This document shows positions 25,001 through 37,400 of a DNA stretch of 64,000 bases, piece after piece. The first letter of the stretch is position 1. Each line of letters starts with the position of its first letter. The DNA is taken from contig NW_027478856.1 in the NCBI RefSeq assembly GCF_051014685.1, positions 186,001 to 250,000 on the forward strand. The letters are read 5' to 3'. The stretch comes from Ptiloglossa arizonensis (Eukaryota; Arthropoda; Insecta; Hymenoptera; Colletidae). A program made the position numbers and the translations under genes. The notes below the pieces were generated by a model. The model made no database searches. It was not told where the DNA came from and saw only the letters and a program-made list of their open reading frames with translations.

Positions 25001-26627
25001 ATAATTAGAACGGCCTAGGGGAAAAGTGCGCATACCGTTGTAATCGGGCGAGTTTCTACTTTCAGATGCAACAGAAATTTTGCGGATCGGTCAATCCGTT
25101 CGCGAGATATGGAAGTTTGAAGGTAAGAAACGCTTGAGAAACCCAAAATTTGCGCAGTTCTGATGCTCGAAACGAATAACTAGAACCGCCTAGGGGAAAA
25201 GTGCGCATACCGTTGTAATCGGGCGAGTTTCTACTTTCAGATACAACAGAAATTTTGCGGATCGGTCAATCCGTTCGCGAGATATGGCAGTTTGGATGCA
25301 AGAAACGCTTGAGAAACTCAAAATTTTCGCAGTTCTGATGCTCGAAACGAATAACTAGAACGGCCTAGGGGAAAAGTGCGCATACCGTTGTAATCGGGCG
25401 AGTGTCTACTTTCAGATGCAACAGAAATTTTGCGGATCGGTCAATCCGTTCGCGAGATATGGCAGTTTGGATGCAAGAAACGCTTGAGAAACTCAAAATT
25501 TTCGCAGTTCTGATGCTTGAAACGAATAACTAGAACGGCCTAGGGGAAAAGTGCGCATACCGTTGTAATCGGGCGAGTTTCTACTTTCAGATGCAACAGA
25601 AATTTTGCGGATCGGTCAATCCGTTCGCGAGATATGGCAGTTTGGATGCAAGAAACGCTTGAGAAACTCAAAATTTTCGCAGTTCTGATGCTCGAAACGA
25701 ATAACTAGAACCGCCTAGGGGAAAAGTGCGTATACCGTTGTAATCGGTCGAGTTTCTACTTTCAGATGCAACAGAAATTTTGCGGATCGGTCAATCCGTT
25801 CGTGAGATATGGCAGTTTGGATGCAAGAAACGCTTGAGAAACTCAAAATTTTCGAAGTTCTGATGCTCGAAACGAATAACTGGAACGGCCTTGGGGAAAA
25901 CTACACATACCGCTGTAATCGGGCGAGTTTCTACTTTCAGATGCAACAGAAATTTTGCGGATTGGTCGATCCGTTCGCGAGATATGGCAGTTTGGAAATA
26001 AGAAACGCTTGAGAAACTCAAAATTTTCGCAGTTCTGATGCTAGAAACGAGTAACTAGAACGGCGTAGGAGAAAAGTGCGCATACCGTTGTAATCGGGCG
26101 AGTTTCTACTTTCAGATGCAACAGAAATTTTGCGGATCGGTCAATCCGTTCGCGAGATATGGCAGTTTGAAGGTAAGAAACGCTTGAGAAACTCAAAATT
26201 TGCGCAGTTCTGATGCTTGAAACGAATAACTAGAACGGCCTAGGGGAAAAGTGCGCATACCGTTGTAATCGGGCGAGTTTCTACTTTCAGATGCAACAGA
26301 AATTTTGCGGATCGGTCAATCCGTTCGCGAGATATGGCAGTTTGAAGGTAAGAAACGCTTGAGAAACTCAAAATTTGCGCAGTTCTGATGCTTGAAACGA
26401 ATAACTAGAACGGCCTAGGGGAAAAGTGCGCATACCGTTGTAATCGGGCGAGTTTCTACTTTCAGATGCAACAGAAATTTTTCGGATTGATCAATCCGTT
26501 CGCGAGATATGGCAGTTTGGAGATAAGAAACACTTGAGAAACTCAAAATTTTCGCAGTTCTGATGCTCGAAACGAATGACTAGAACAGCCTAGGGGAGAA
26601 GTATGCATACCGTTGTAATCGAGCGAG
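22078..26627. repeat. 13-mer HOR, two tandem copies (2,275 bp period)
   Basis: About 22,078-24,352 and 24,353-26,627 align at exactly 2,275 bp with no length change. Private markers in both are AATGTTGCGTATTG (22,101 and 24,376), GTAAGCGGGCGAGC, CTCGCAACG with GTTGTTACTTCC (near 22,428 and 24,703), GATACAACAG, and GTTCGTGAGA (near 23,523 and 25,798). The doublet is bracketed by the two 1.9-kb flank copies, giving an A-X-X-A layout. Confidence 0.85.
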
Positions 26628-28154
26628 TGTCTACTTTCAGATGCAACAGAAATTTTGCGGATCGGCCAATACGTTCGCGAGATATGGCAGTTTGGATGCA
26701 AGAAACGCTTGAGAAACTCGAAATTTTCGCAGTTCTGATGCTCGAAACGAATAACTGGACGGCCTAGGGGAAAACTACACATACCGTTGTAATCGGGCGA
26801 GTTTCTACTTTCAGATGCAACAGAAATTTTGCGGATCGGTCAATCCGTTCGCGAGATATGGCAGTTTGGAGGTAAGAAACGCTTGAGAAACTCAAAATTT
26901 TCGCAGTTCTGATGCTCGAAACGAATAACTAGAACGGCCTAGGGGAAAAGTGCGCACACCGTTGTAATCGGGCGAGTTTCTACTTTCAGATGCAACAGAA
27001 ATTTTGCGGATCGGTCAATCCGTTCGCGAGATATGGCAGTTTGGATGCAAGAAACGCTTGAGAAACTCAAAATTTTCGCAGTTCTGATGCTCGATACGAA
27101 TAACTAGAACCGCCTAGGGGAAAAGTGCGCATACCGTTGTAATCGGGCGAGTTTCTACTTTCAGATGCAACAGAAATTTTCCGATTGATCAATCCGTTCG
27201 CGAGATATGGCAGTTTGGAGATAAGAAACACTTGAGAAACGCAAAATTTTCGCAGTTCTGATGCTCCAAACGAATGACTAGAACGGCCTAGGGGAGAAGT
27301 ATGCATACCGTTGTAATCGGGCGAGTTTCTACTTTCAGATGCAACAGAAATTTTGCGGATCGGTCAATCCGTTCGCGAGATATGGCAGTTTGGATGCAAG
27401 AAACGCTTGAGAAACTCAAAATTTTCGCAGTTCTGATGCTCGATACGAATAACTAGAACCGCCTAGGGGAAAAGTGCGCATACCGTTGTAATCGGGCGAG
27501 TTTCTACTTTCAGATGCAACAGAAATTTTCGGATTGATCAATCCGTTCGCGAGATATGGCAGTTTGGAGATAAGAAACACTTGAGAAACGCAAAATTTTC
27601 GCAGTTCTGATGCTCCAAACGAATGACTAGAACGGCCTAGGGGAGAAGTACGTATACCGTTGTAATCGGGCGAGTGTCTACTTTCAGATGCAACAGAAAT
27701 TTTGCGGATCGGTCAATCCGTTCGCGAGATATGGCAGTTTGGATGTAAGAAACGCTAGAGAAACTCGAAATTTTCGAAGTTCTGATGCTCGAAACGAATA
27801 ACTGGAACGGCCTTGGGGAAAACTACACATACCGCTGTAATCGGCCGAGTTTCTACTTTCAGATGCAACAGAAATTTTGCGGATTGGTCGATCCGTTCGG
27901 GAGATATGGCAGTTTGGAAATAAGAAACGCTTGAGAAATTCAAAATTTTCGCAGTTCTGATGCTAGAAACGAGTAACTAGAACGGCGTAGGGGAAAAGTG
28001 CGCATAGCGTTGAAATCGGTCGAGATTCTACTTTCAGATGCAACAGAAATTTTGCGGATCGGTCAATCCGTTCGCGAGATATGGCAGTTTGAAGGTAAGA
28101 AACGCTTGAGAAACCCAAAATTTGCGCAGTTCTGATGCTCGAAACGAATAACTA
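26257..28154. repeat. 1.9-kb flank segment, second copy
   Basis: This is the partner of 19,960-21,857. It ends where the first copy reads AACCGCC and this copy reads AACGGCC near 28,157, followed by a GATTGGTCAATCC and GATGTGACAG monomer. One private change is ATTTTCCGATTG near 27,176-27,187, which alters the dyad arm. Confidence 0.8.
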
Positions 28155-29390
28155 GAACGGCCTAGGGGAAAAGTGCGCATACCGTTGTAATCGGGCGAGT
28201 TTCTACTTTCAGATGCAACAGAAATTTTGCGGATTGGTCAATCCGTTCGCGAGATGTGACAGTTTGGAGGTAAGAAACGCTTGAGAAACTCAAAATTTGC
28301 GCAGTTCTGATGCTTGAAACGAATAATTAGAACGGCCTAGGGGAAAAGTGCGCATACCGTTGTAATCGGGCGAGTTTCTACTTTCAGATGCAACAGAAAT
28401 TTTGCGGATCGGTCAATCCGTTCGCGAGATATGGAAGTTTGAAGGTAAGAAACGCTTGAGAAACCCAAAATTTGCGCAGTTCTGATGCTCGAAACGAATA
28501 ACTAGAACCGCCTAGGGGAAAAGTGCGCATACCGTTGTAATCGGGCGAGTTTCTACTTTCAGATACAACAGAAATTTTGCGGATCGGTCAATCCGTTCGC
28601 GAGATATGGCAGTTTGGATGCAAGAAACGCTTGAGAAACTCAAAATTTTCGCAGTTCTGATGCTCGAAACGAATAACTAGAACCGCCTAGGGGAAAAGTG
28701 CGCATACCGTTGTAATCGGGCGAGTTTCTACTTTCAGATGCAACAGAAATTTTGCGGATTGATCAATCCGTTCGCGAGATATGGCAGTTTGGAGATAAGA
28801 AACGCTTGTGAAACTCAAAATTTTCGCAGTTCTGATGCTCGAAACGAATGACTAGAACGGCCTAGGGGAAAACTACACATACCGTTGTAAGCGGGCGAGC
28901 TTCTACTTTCAGATGCAACAGAAATTTTGCGGATCGGTCAATCCGTTCGCGAGATATGGAAGTTTGAAGGTAAGAAACGCTTGAGAAACCCAAAATTTGC
29001 GCAGTTCTGATGCTCGAAACGAATAACTAGAACCGCCTAGGGGAAAAGTGCGCATACCGTTGTAATCGGGCGAGTTTCTACTTTCAGATGCAACAGAAAT
29101 TTTGCGGATCGGTCAATCCGTTCGCGAGATATGGCAGTTTGGATGTAAGAAACGCTAGAGAAACTCGAAATTTTCGAAGTTCTGATGCTCGAAACGAATA
29201 ACTGGAACGGCCTTGGGGAAAACTACACATACCGCTGTAATCGGGCGAGTTTCTACTTTCAGATGCAACAGAAATTTTGCGGATTGGTCGATCCGTTCGC
29301 GAGATATGGCAGTTTGGAAATAAGAAACGCTTGAGAAACTCAAAATTTTCGCAGTTCTGATGCTAGAAACGAGTAACTGGAACGGCGTAG
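28155..29390. repeat. 7-monomer lead-in to the 14-mer array
   Basis: The monomers here are the types found in the 14-mer unit. The GTGACAG marker lies at 28,256 and 29,481, a gap of 1,225 bp or seven monomers, and the next gap is 875 bp or five. The 14-mer family therefore appears to be built from seven-monomer and five-monomer blocks, with this stretch an incomplete unit. Confidence 0.7.
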
Positions 29391-32300
29391 GGGAAAAGTG
29401 CGCATACCGTTGTAATCGGGCGAGTTTCTACTTTCAGATGCAACAGAAATTTTGCGGATTGGTCAATCCGTTCGCGAGATGTGACAGTTTGGAGGTAAGA
29501 AACGCTTGAGAAACTCAAAATTTGCGCAGTTCTGATGCTTGAAACGAATAATTAGAACGGCCTAGGGGAAAAGTGCGCATACCGTTGTAATCGGGCGAGT
29601 TTCTACTTTCAGATGCAACAGAAATTTTGCGGATCGGTCAATCCGTTCGCGAGATATGGAAGTTTGAAGGTAAGAAACGCTTGAGAAACCCAAAATTTGC
29701 GCAGTTCTGATGCTCGAAACGAATAACTAGAACCGCCTAGGGGAAAAGTGCGCATACCGTTGTAATCGGGCGAGTTTCTACTTTCAGATACAACAGAAAT
29801 TTTGCGGATCGGTCAATCCGTTCGCGAGATATGGCAGTTTGGATGCAAGAAACGCTTGAGAAACTCAAAATTTTCGCAGTTCTGATGCTCGAAACGAATA
29901 ACTAGAACCGCCTAGGGGAAAAGTGCGCATACCGTTGTAATCGGGCGAGTTTCTACTTTCAGATGCAACAGAAATTTTGCGGATTGATCAATCCGTTCGC
30001 GAGATATGGCAGTTTGGAGATAAGAAACGCTTGTGAAACTCAAAATTTTCGCAGTTCTGATGCTCGAAACGAATGACTAGAACGGCCTAGGGGAAAACTA
30101 CACATACCGTTGTAAGCGGGCGAGCTTCTACTTTCAGATGCAACAGAAATTTTGCGGATCGGTCAATCCGTTCGCGAGATATGGCAGTTTGGAAATAAGA
30201 AACGCTTGAGAAACTCAAAATTTTCGCAGTTCTGATGCTAGAAACGAGTAACTGGAACGGCGTAGGGGAAAAGTGCGCATACCGTTGTAATCGGGCGAGT
30301 TTCTACTTTCAGATGCAACAGAAATTTTGCGGATTGGTCAATCCGTTCGCGAGATGTGACAGTTTGGAGGTAAGAAACGCTTGAGAAACTCAAAATTTGC
30401 GCAGTTCTGATGCTTGAAACGAATAATTAGAACGGCCTAGGGGAAAAGTGCGCATACCGTTGTAATCGGGCGAGTTTCTACTTTCAGATGCAACAGAAAT
30501 TTTGCGGATCGGTCAATCCGTTCGCGAGATATGGAAGTTTGAAGGTAAGAAACGCTTGAGAAACCCAAAATTTGCGCAGTTCTGATGCTCGAAACGAATA
30601 ACTAGAACCGCCTAGGGGAAAAGTGCGCATACCGTTGTAATCGGGCGAGTTTCTACTTTCAGATACAACAGAAATTTTGCGGATCGGTCAATCCGTTCGC
30701 GAGATATGGCAGTTTGGATGCAAGAAACGCTTGAGAAACTCAAAATTTTCGCAGTTCTGATGCTCGAAACGAATAACTAGAACCGCCTAGGGGAAAAGTG
30801 CGCATACCGTTGTAATCGGGCGAGTTTCTACTTTCAGATGCAACAGAAATTTTGCGGATTGATCAATCCGTTCGCGAGATATGGCAGTTTGGAGATAAGA
30901 AACGCTTGTGAAACTCAAAATTTTCGCAGTTCTGATGCTCGAAACGAATGACTAGAACGGCCTAGGGGAAAACTACACATACCGTTGTAAGCGGGCGAGC
31001 TTCTACTTTCAGATGCAACAGAAATTTTGCGGATCGGTCAATCCGTTCGCGAGATATGGAAGTTTGAAGGTAAGAAACGCTTGAGAAACCCAAAATTTGC
31101 GCAGTTCTGATGCTCGAAACGAATAACTAGAACCGCCTAGGGGAAAAGTGCGCATACCGTTGTAATCGGGCGAGTTTCTACTTTCAGATGCAACAGAAAT
31201 TTTGCGGATCGGTCAATCCGTTCGCGAGATATGGCAGTTTGGATGTAAGAAACGCTAGAGAAACTCGAAATTTTCGAAGTTCTGATGCTCGAAACGAATA
31301 ACTGGAACGGCCTTGGGGAAAACTACACATACCGCTGTAATCGGGCGAGTTTCTACTTTCAGATGCAACAGAAATTTTGCGGATTGGTCGATCCGTTCGC
31401 GAGATATGGCAGTTTGGAAATAAGAAACGCTTGAGAAACTCAAAATTTTCGCAGTTCTGATGCTAGAAACGAGTAACTGGAACGGCGTAGGGGAAAAGTG
31501 CGCATACCGTTGTAATTGGGCGAGTTTCTACTTTCAGATGCAACAGAAATTTTGCGGATCGGTCAATCCGTTCGCGAGATATGGCAGTTTGAATGTAAGA
31601 AACGCTTGAGAAACTCAAAATTTGCGGAGTTCTGATGCTCGAAACGAATAGCTGGAGCGGCCTAGGGGAAAACTACACATACCGTTGTAAGCGGGCGAGC
31701 TTCTACTTTCAGATGCTACAGAAATTTTGCGGATTGGTCGATCCGTTCGCGAGATGTGGCAGTTTGGAAGTAAGATACGCTTGAGAAACTCAAAATTTTC
31801 GCAGTTCTGATGCTCGAAACGAATGACTAGAACGGCCTAGGGGAAAAGTGCGCATACCGTTGTAATCGGGCGAGTTTCTACTTTCAGATGCAACAGAAAT
31901 TTTGCGGATTGGTCAATCCGTTCGCGAGATGTGACAGTTTGGAAGTAAGAAACGCTTGAGAAACTCAAAATTTGCGCAGTTCTGATGCTTGAAACGAATA
32001 ATTAGAACGGCCTAGGGGAAAAGTGCGCATACCGTTGTAATCGGGCGAGTTTCTACTTTCAGATGCAACAGAAATTTTGCGGATCGGTCAATCCGTTCGC
32101 GAGATATGGAAGTTTGAAGGTAAGAAACGCTTGAGAAACCCAAAATTTGCGCAGTTCTGATGCTCGAAACGAATAACTAGAAACGCCTAGGGGAAAAGTG
32201 CGCATACCGTTGTAATCGGGCGAGTTTCTACTTTCAGATACAACAGAAATTTTGCGGATCGGTCAATCCGTTCGCGAGATATGGCAGTTTGGATGCAAGA

Positions 32301-34420
32301 AACGCTTGAGAAACTCAAAATTTTCGCAGTTCTGATGCTCGAAACGAATAACTAGAACCGCCTAGGGGAAAAGTGCGCATACCGTTGTAATCGGGCGAGT
32401 TTCTACTTTCAGATGCAACAGAAATTTTGCGGATTGATCAATCCGTTCGCGAGATATGGCAGTTTGGAGATAAGAAACGCTTGTGAAACTCAAAATTTTC
32501 GCAGTTCTGATGCTCGAAACGAATGACTAGAACGGCCTAGGGGAAAACTACACATACCGTTGTAAGCGGGCGAGCTTCTACTTTCAGATGCAACAGAAAT
32601 TTTGCGGATCGGTCAATCCGTTCGCGAGATATGGCAGTTTGGAAATAAGAAACGCTTGAGAAACTCAAAATTTTCGCAGTTCTGATGCTAGAAACGAGTA
32701 ACTGGAACGGCGTAGGGGAAAAGTGCGCATACCGTTGTAATCGGGCGAGTTTCTACTTTCAGATGCAACAGAAATTTTGCGGATTGGTCAATCCGTTCGC
32801 GAGATGTGACAGTTTGGAGGTAAGAAACGCTTGAGAAACTCAAAATTTGCGCAGTTCTGATGCTTGAAACGAATAATTAGAACGGCCTAGGGGAAAAGTG
32901 CGCATACCGTTGTAATCGGGCGAGTTTCTACTTTCAGATGCAACAGAAATTTTGCGGATCGGTCAATCCGTTCGCGAGATATGGAAGTTTGAAGGTAAGA
33001 AACGCTTGAGAAACCCAAAATTTGCGCAGTTCTGATGCTCGAAACGAATAACTAGAACCGCCTAGGGGAAAAGTGCGCATACCGTTGTAATCGGGCGAGT
33101 TTCTACTTTCAGATACAACAGAAATTTTGCGGATCGGTCAATCCGTTCGCGAGATATGGCAGTTTGGATGCAAGAAACGCTTGAGAAACTCAAAATTTTC
33201 GCAGTTCTGATGCTCGAAACGAATAACTAGAACCGCCTAGGGGAAAAGTGCGCATACCGTTGTAATCGGGCGAGTTTCTACTTTCAGATGCAACAGAAAT
33301 TTTGCGGATTGATCAATCCGTTCGCGAGATATGGCAGTTTGGAGATAAGAAACGCTTGTGAAACTCAAAATTTTCGCAGTTCTGATGCTCGAAACGAATG
33401 ACTAGAACGGCCTAGGGGAAAACTACACATACCGTTGTAAGCGGGCGAGCTTCTACTTTCAGATGCAACAGAAATTTTGCGGATCGGTCAATCCGTTCGC
33501 GAGATATGGAAGTTTGAAGGTAAGAAACGCTTGAGAAACCCAAAATTTGCGCAGTTCTGATGCTCGAAACGAATAACTAGAACCGCCTAGGGGAAAAGTG
33601 CGCATACCGTTGTAATCGGGCGAGTTTCTACTTTCAGATGCAACAGAAATTTTGCGGATCGGTCAATCCGTTCGCGAGATATGGCAGTTTGGATGTAAGA
33701 AACGCTAGAGAAACTCGAAATTTTCGAAGTTCTGATGCTCGAAACGAATAACTGGAACGGCCTTGGGGAAAACTACACATACCGCTGTAATCGGGCGAGT
33801 TTCTACTTTCAGATGCAACAGAAATTTTGCGGATTGGTCGATCCGTTCGCGAGATATGGCAGTTTGGAAATAAGAAACGCTTGAGAAACTCAAAATTTTC
33901 GCAGTTCTGATGCTAGAAACGAGTAACTGGAACGGCGTAGGGGAAAAGTGCGCATACCGTTGTAATTGGGCGAGTTTCTACTTTCAGATGCAACAGAAAT
34001 TTTGCGGATCGGTCAATCCGTTCGCGAGATATGGCAGTTTGAATGTAAGAAACGCTTGAGAAACTCAAAATTTGCGGAGTTCTGATGCTCGAAACGAATA
34101 GCTGGAGCGGCCTAGGGGAAAACTACACATACCGTTGTAAGCGGGCGAGCTTCTACTTTCAGATGCTACAGAAATTTTGCGGATTGGTCGATCCGTTCGC
34201 GAGATGTGGCAGTTTGGAAGTAAGAAACGCTTGAGAAACTCAAAATTTTCGCAGTTCTGATGCTCGAAACGAATGACTAGAACGGCCTAGGGGAAAAGTG
34301 CGCATACCGTTGTAATCGGGCGAGTTTCTACTTTCAGATGCAACAGAAATTTTGCGGATTGGTCAATCCGTTCGCGAGATGTGACAGTTTGGAAGTAAGA
34401 AACGCTTGAGAAACTCAAAA
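29391..34420. repeat. 14-mer HOR, two copies plus a partial third (2,450 bp period)
   Basis: About 29,391-31,840 and 31,841-34,290 align at exactly 2,450 bp, with about 130 more matching bases after the second copy. Markers include GTGACAG (30,356 and 32,806; 31,931 and 34,381), AAACCCAAAATTTGCG, GATACAACAG, CTTGTGAAACTC and GATGCTACAG. By eye only about three substitutions separate the copies, for example AACCGCC against AAACGCC near 32,183 and TAAGATACG near 31,773. All monomers keep 175 bp here, with no indel from 27.6 to 34.5 kb. Confidence 0.87.
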
Positions 34421-34499
34421 TTTTCGCAGTTCTGATGCTTGAAACGAATAATTAGAACGGCCTAGGGGAAAAGTGCGCATACCGTTGTAATCGGGCGAG

Positions 34500-37400
34500 T
34501 TTCTACTTTCAGATGCAACAGAAATTTTCGGATTGATCAATCCGTTCGCGAGATATGGCAGTTTGGAGATAAGAAACACTTGAGAAACTCAAAATTTTCG
34601 CAGTTCTGATGCTCGAAACGAATGACTAGAACGGCCTAGGGGAGAAGTACGCATACCGTTGTAATCGGGCGAGTGTCTACTTTCAGATGCAACAGAAATT
34701 TTGCGGATCGGTCAATCCGTTCGCGAGATATGGCAGTTTGGATGCAAGAAACGCTTGAGAAACTCGAAATTTTCGCAGTTCTGATGCTCGAAACGAATAA
34801 CTGGACGGCCTAGGGGAAAACTACACATACCGTTGTAATCGGGCGAGTTTCTACTTTCAGATGCAACAGAAATTTTGCGGATTGGCAAATCCGTTCGCGA
34901 GATATGGCAGTTTGGAGGTAAGAAACGCTTGAGAAATTCAAAATTTTCGCAGTTCTGATGCTCGAAACGAATAACTAGAACGGCCTAGGGGAAAAGTGCG
35001 CATACCGTTGTAATCGGGCGAGTTTCTACTTTCAGATGCAACAGAAATTTTGCGGATCGGTCAATCCGTTCGCGAGATATGGCAGTTTGGATGCAAGAAA
35101 CGCTTGAGAAACTCAAAATTTTCGCAGTTCTGATGCTCGAAACGAATAACTAGAACCGCCTAGGGGAAAAGTGCGCATACCGTTGTAATCGGGCGAGTTT
35201 CTACTTTCAGATACAACAGAAATTTTTCGGATTGATCAATCCGTTCGCGAGATGTGGCAGTTTGAATGTAAGAAACGCTTGAGAAACTCAAAATTTGCGC
35301 AGTTCTGATGCTCGAAACGAATAGCTGGAACGGCCTAGGGGAAAACTACACATACCGTTGTAAGCGGGCGAGCTTCTACTTTCAGATGCAACAGAAATTT
35401 TGCGGATCGGTCGATCCGTTCGCGAGATATGGCAGTTTGGAGATAAGAAACGCTTGAGAAACTCAAAATTTTCGCAGTTCTGATGCTCGAAACGAATGAC
35501 TAGAACGGCCTAGGGGAAAAGTGCGCATACCGTTGTAATCGGGCGAGTTTCTACTTTCAGATGCAACAGAAATTTTGCGGATTGGTCAATCCGTTCGCGA
35601 GATGTGACAGTTTGGAGGTAAGAAACGCTTGAGAAACTCAAAATTTTCGCAGTTCTGATGCTCCAAACGAATGACTAGAACGGCCTAGGGGAGAAGTACG
35701 TACACCGTTGTAATCGGGCGAGTGTCTACTTTCAGATGCAACAGAAATTTTGCGGATCGGTCAATCCGTTCGCGAGATATGGCAGTTTGGATGTAAGAAA
35801 CGCTAGAGAAACTCGAAATTTTCGAAGTTCTGATGCTCGAAACGAATAACTGGAACGGCCTTGGGGAAAACTACACATACCGCTGTAATCGGGCGAGTTT
35901 CTACTTTCACATGCAACAGAAATTTTGCGGATTGGTCGATCCGTTCGCGAGATATGGCAGTTTGGAAATAAGAAACGCTTGAGAAACTCGAAATTTTCGC
36001 AGTTCTGATGCTAGAAACGAGTAACTAGAACGGCGTAGGGGAAAAGTGCGCATAGCGTTGTAATCGGTCGAGATTCTACTTTCAGATGCAACGGAAATTT
36101 TGCGGATCGGTCAATCCGTTCGCGAGATATGGCAGTTTGAAGGTAAGAAACGCTTGAGAAACTCAAAATTTGCGCAGTTCTGATGCTTGAAACGAATAAC
36201 TAGAACGGCCTAGGGGAAAAGTGCGCATACCGTTGTAATCGGGCGAGTTTCTACTTTCAGATGCAACAGAAATTTTTCGGATTGATCAATCCGTTCGCGA
36301 GATATGGCAGTTTGGAGATAAGAAACACTTGAGAAACTCAAAATTTTCGCAGTTCTGATGCTCGAAACGAATGACTAGAACGGCCTAGGGGAGAAGTACG
36401 CATACCGTTGTAATCGGGCGAGTGTCTACTTTCAGATGCAACAGAAATTTTGCGGATCGGTCAATCCGTTCGCGAGATATGGCAGTTTGGATGCAAGAAA
36501 CGCTAGAGAAACTCGAAATTTTCGCAGTTCTGATGCTCGAAACGAATAACTGGACGGCCTAGGGGAAAACTACACATACCGTTGTAATCGGGCGAGTTTC
36601 TACTTTCAGATGCAACAGAAATTTTGCGGATTGGCAAATCCGTTCGCGAGATATGGCAGTTTGGAGGTAAGAAACGCTTGAGAAATTCAAAATTTTCGCA
36701 GTTCTGATGCTCGAAACGAATAACTAGAACGGCCTAGGGGAAAAGTGCGCATACCGTTGTAATCGGGCGAGTTTCTACTTTCAGATGCAACAGAAATTTT
36801 GCGGATCGGTCAATCCGTTCGCGAGATATGGCAGTTTGGATGCAAGAAACGCTTGAGAAACTCAAAATTTTCGCAGTTCTGATGCTCGAAACGAATAACT
36901 AGAACCGCCTAGGGGAAAAGTGCGCATACCGTTGTAATCGGGCGAGTTTCTACTTTCAGATACAACAGAAATTTTTCGGATTGATCAATCCGTTCGCGAG
37001 ATGTGGCAGTTTGAATGTAAGAAACGCTTGAGAAACTCAAAATTTGCGCAGTTCTGATGCTCGAAACGAATAGCTGGAACGGCCTAGGGGAAAACTACAC
37101 ATACCGTTGTAAGCGGGCGAGCTTCTACTTTCAGATGCAACAGAAATTTTGCGGATCGGTCGATCCGTTCGCGAGATATGGCAGTTTGGAGATAAGAAAC
37201 GCTTGAGAAACTCAAAATTTTCGCAGTTCTGATGCTCGAAACGAATGACTAGAACGGCCTAGGGGAGAAGTACGTACACCGTTGTAATCGGGCGAGTGTC
37301 TACTTTCAGATGCAACAGAAATTTTGCGGATCGGTCAATCCGTTCGCGAGATATGGCAGTTTGGATGTAAGAAACGCTAGAGAAACTCGAAATTTTCGAA

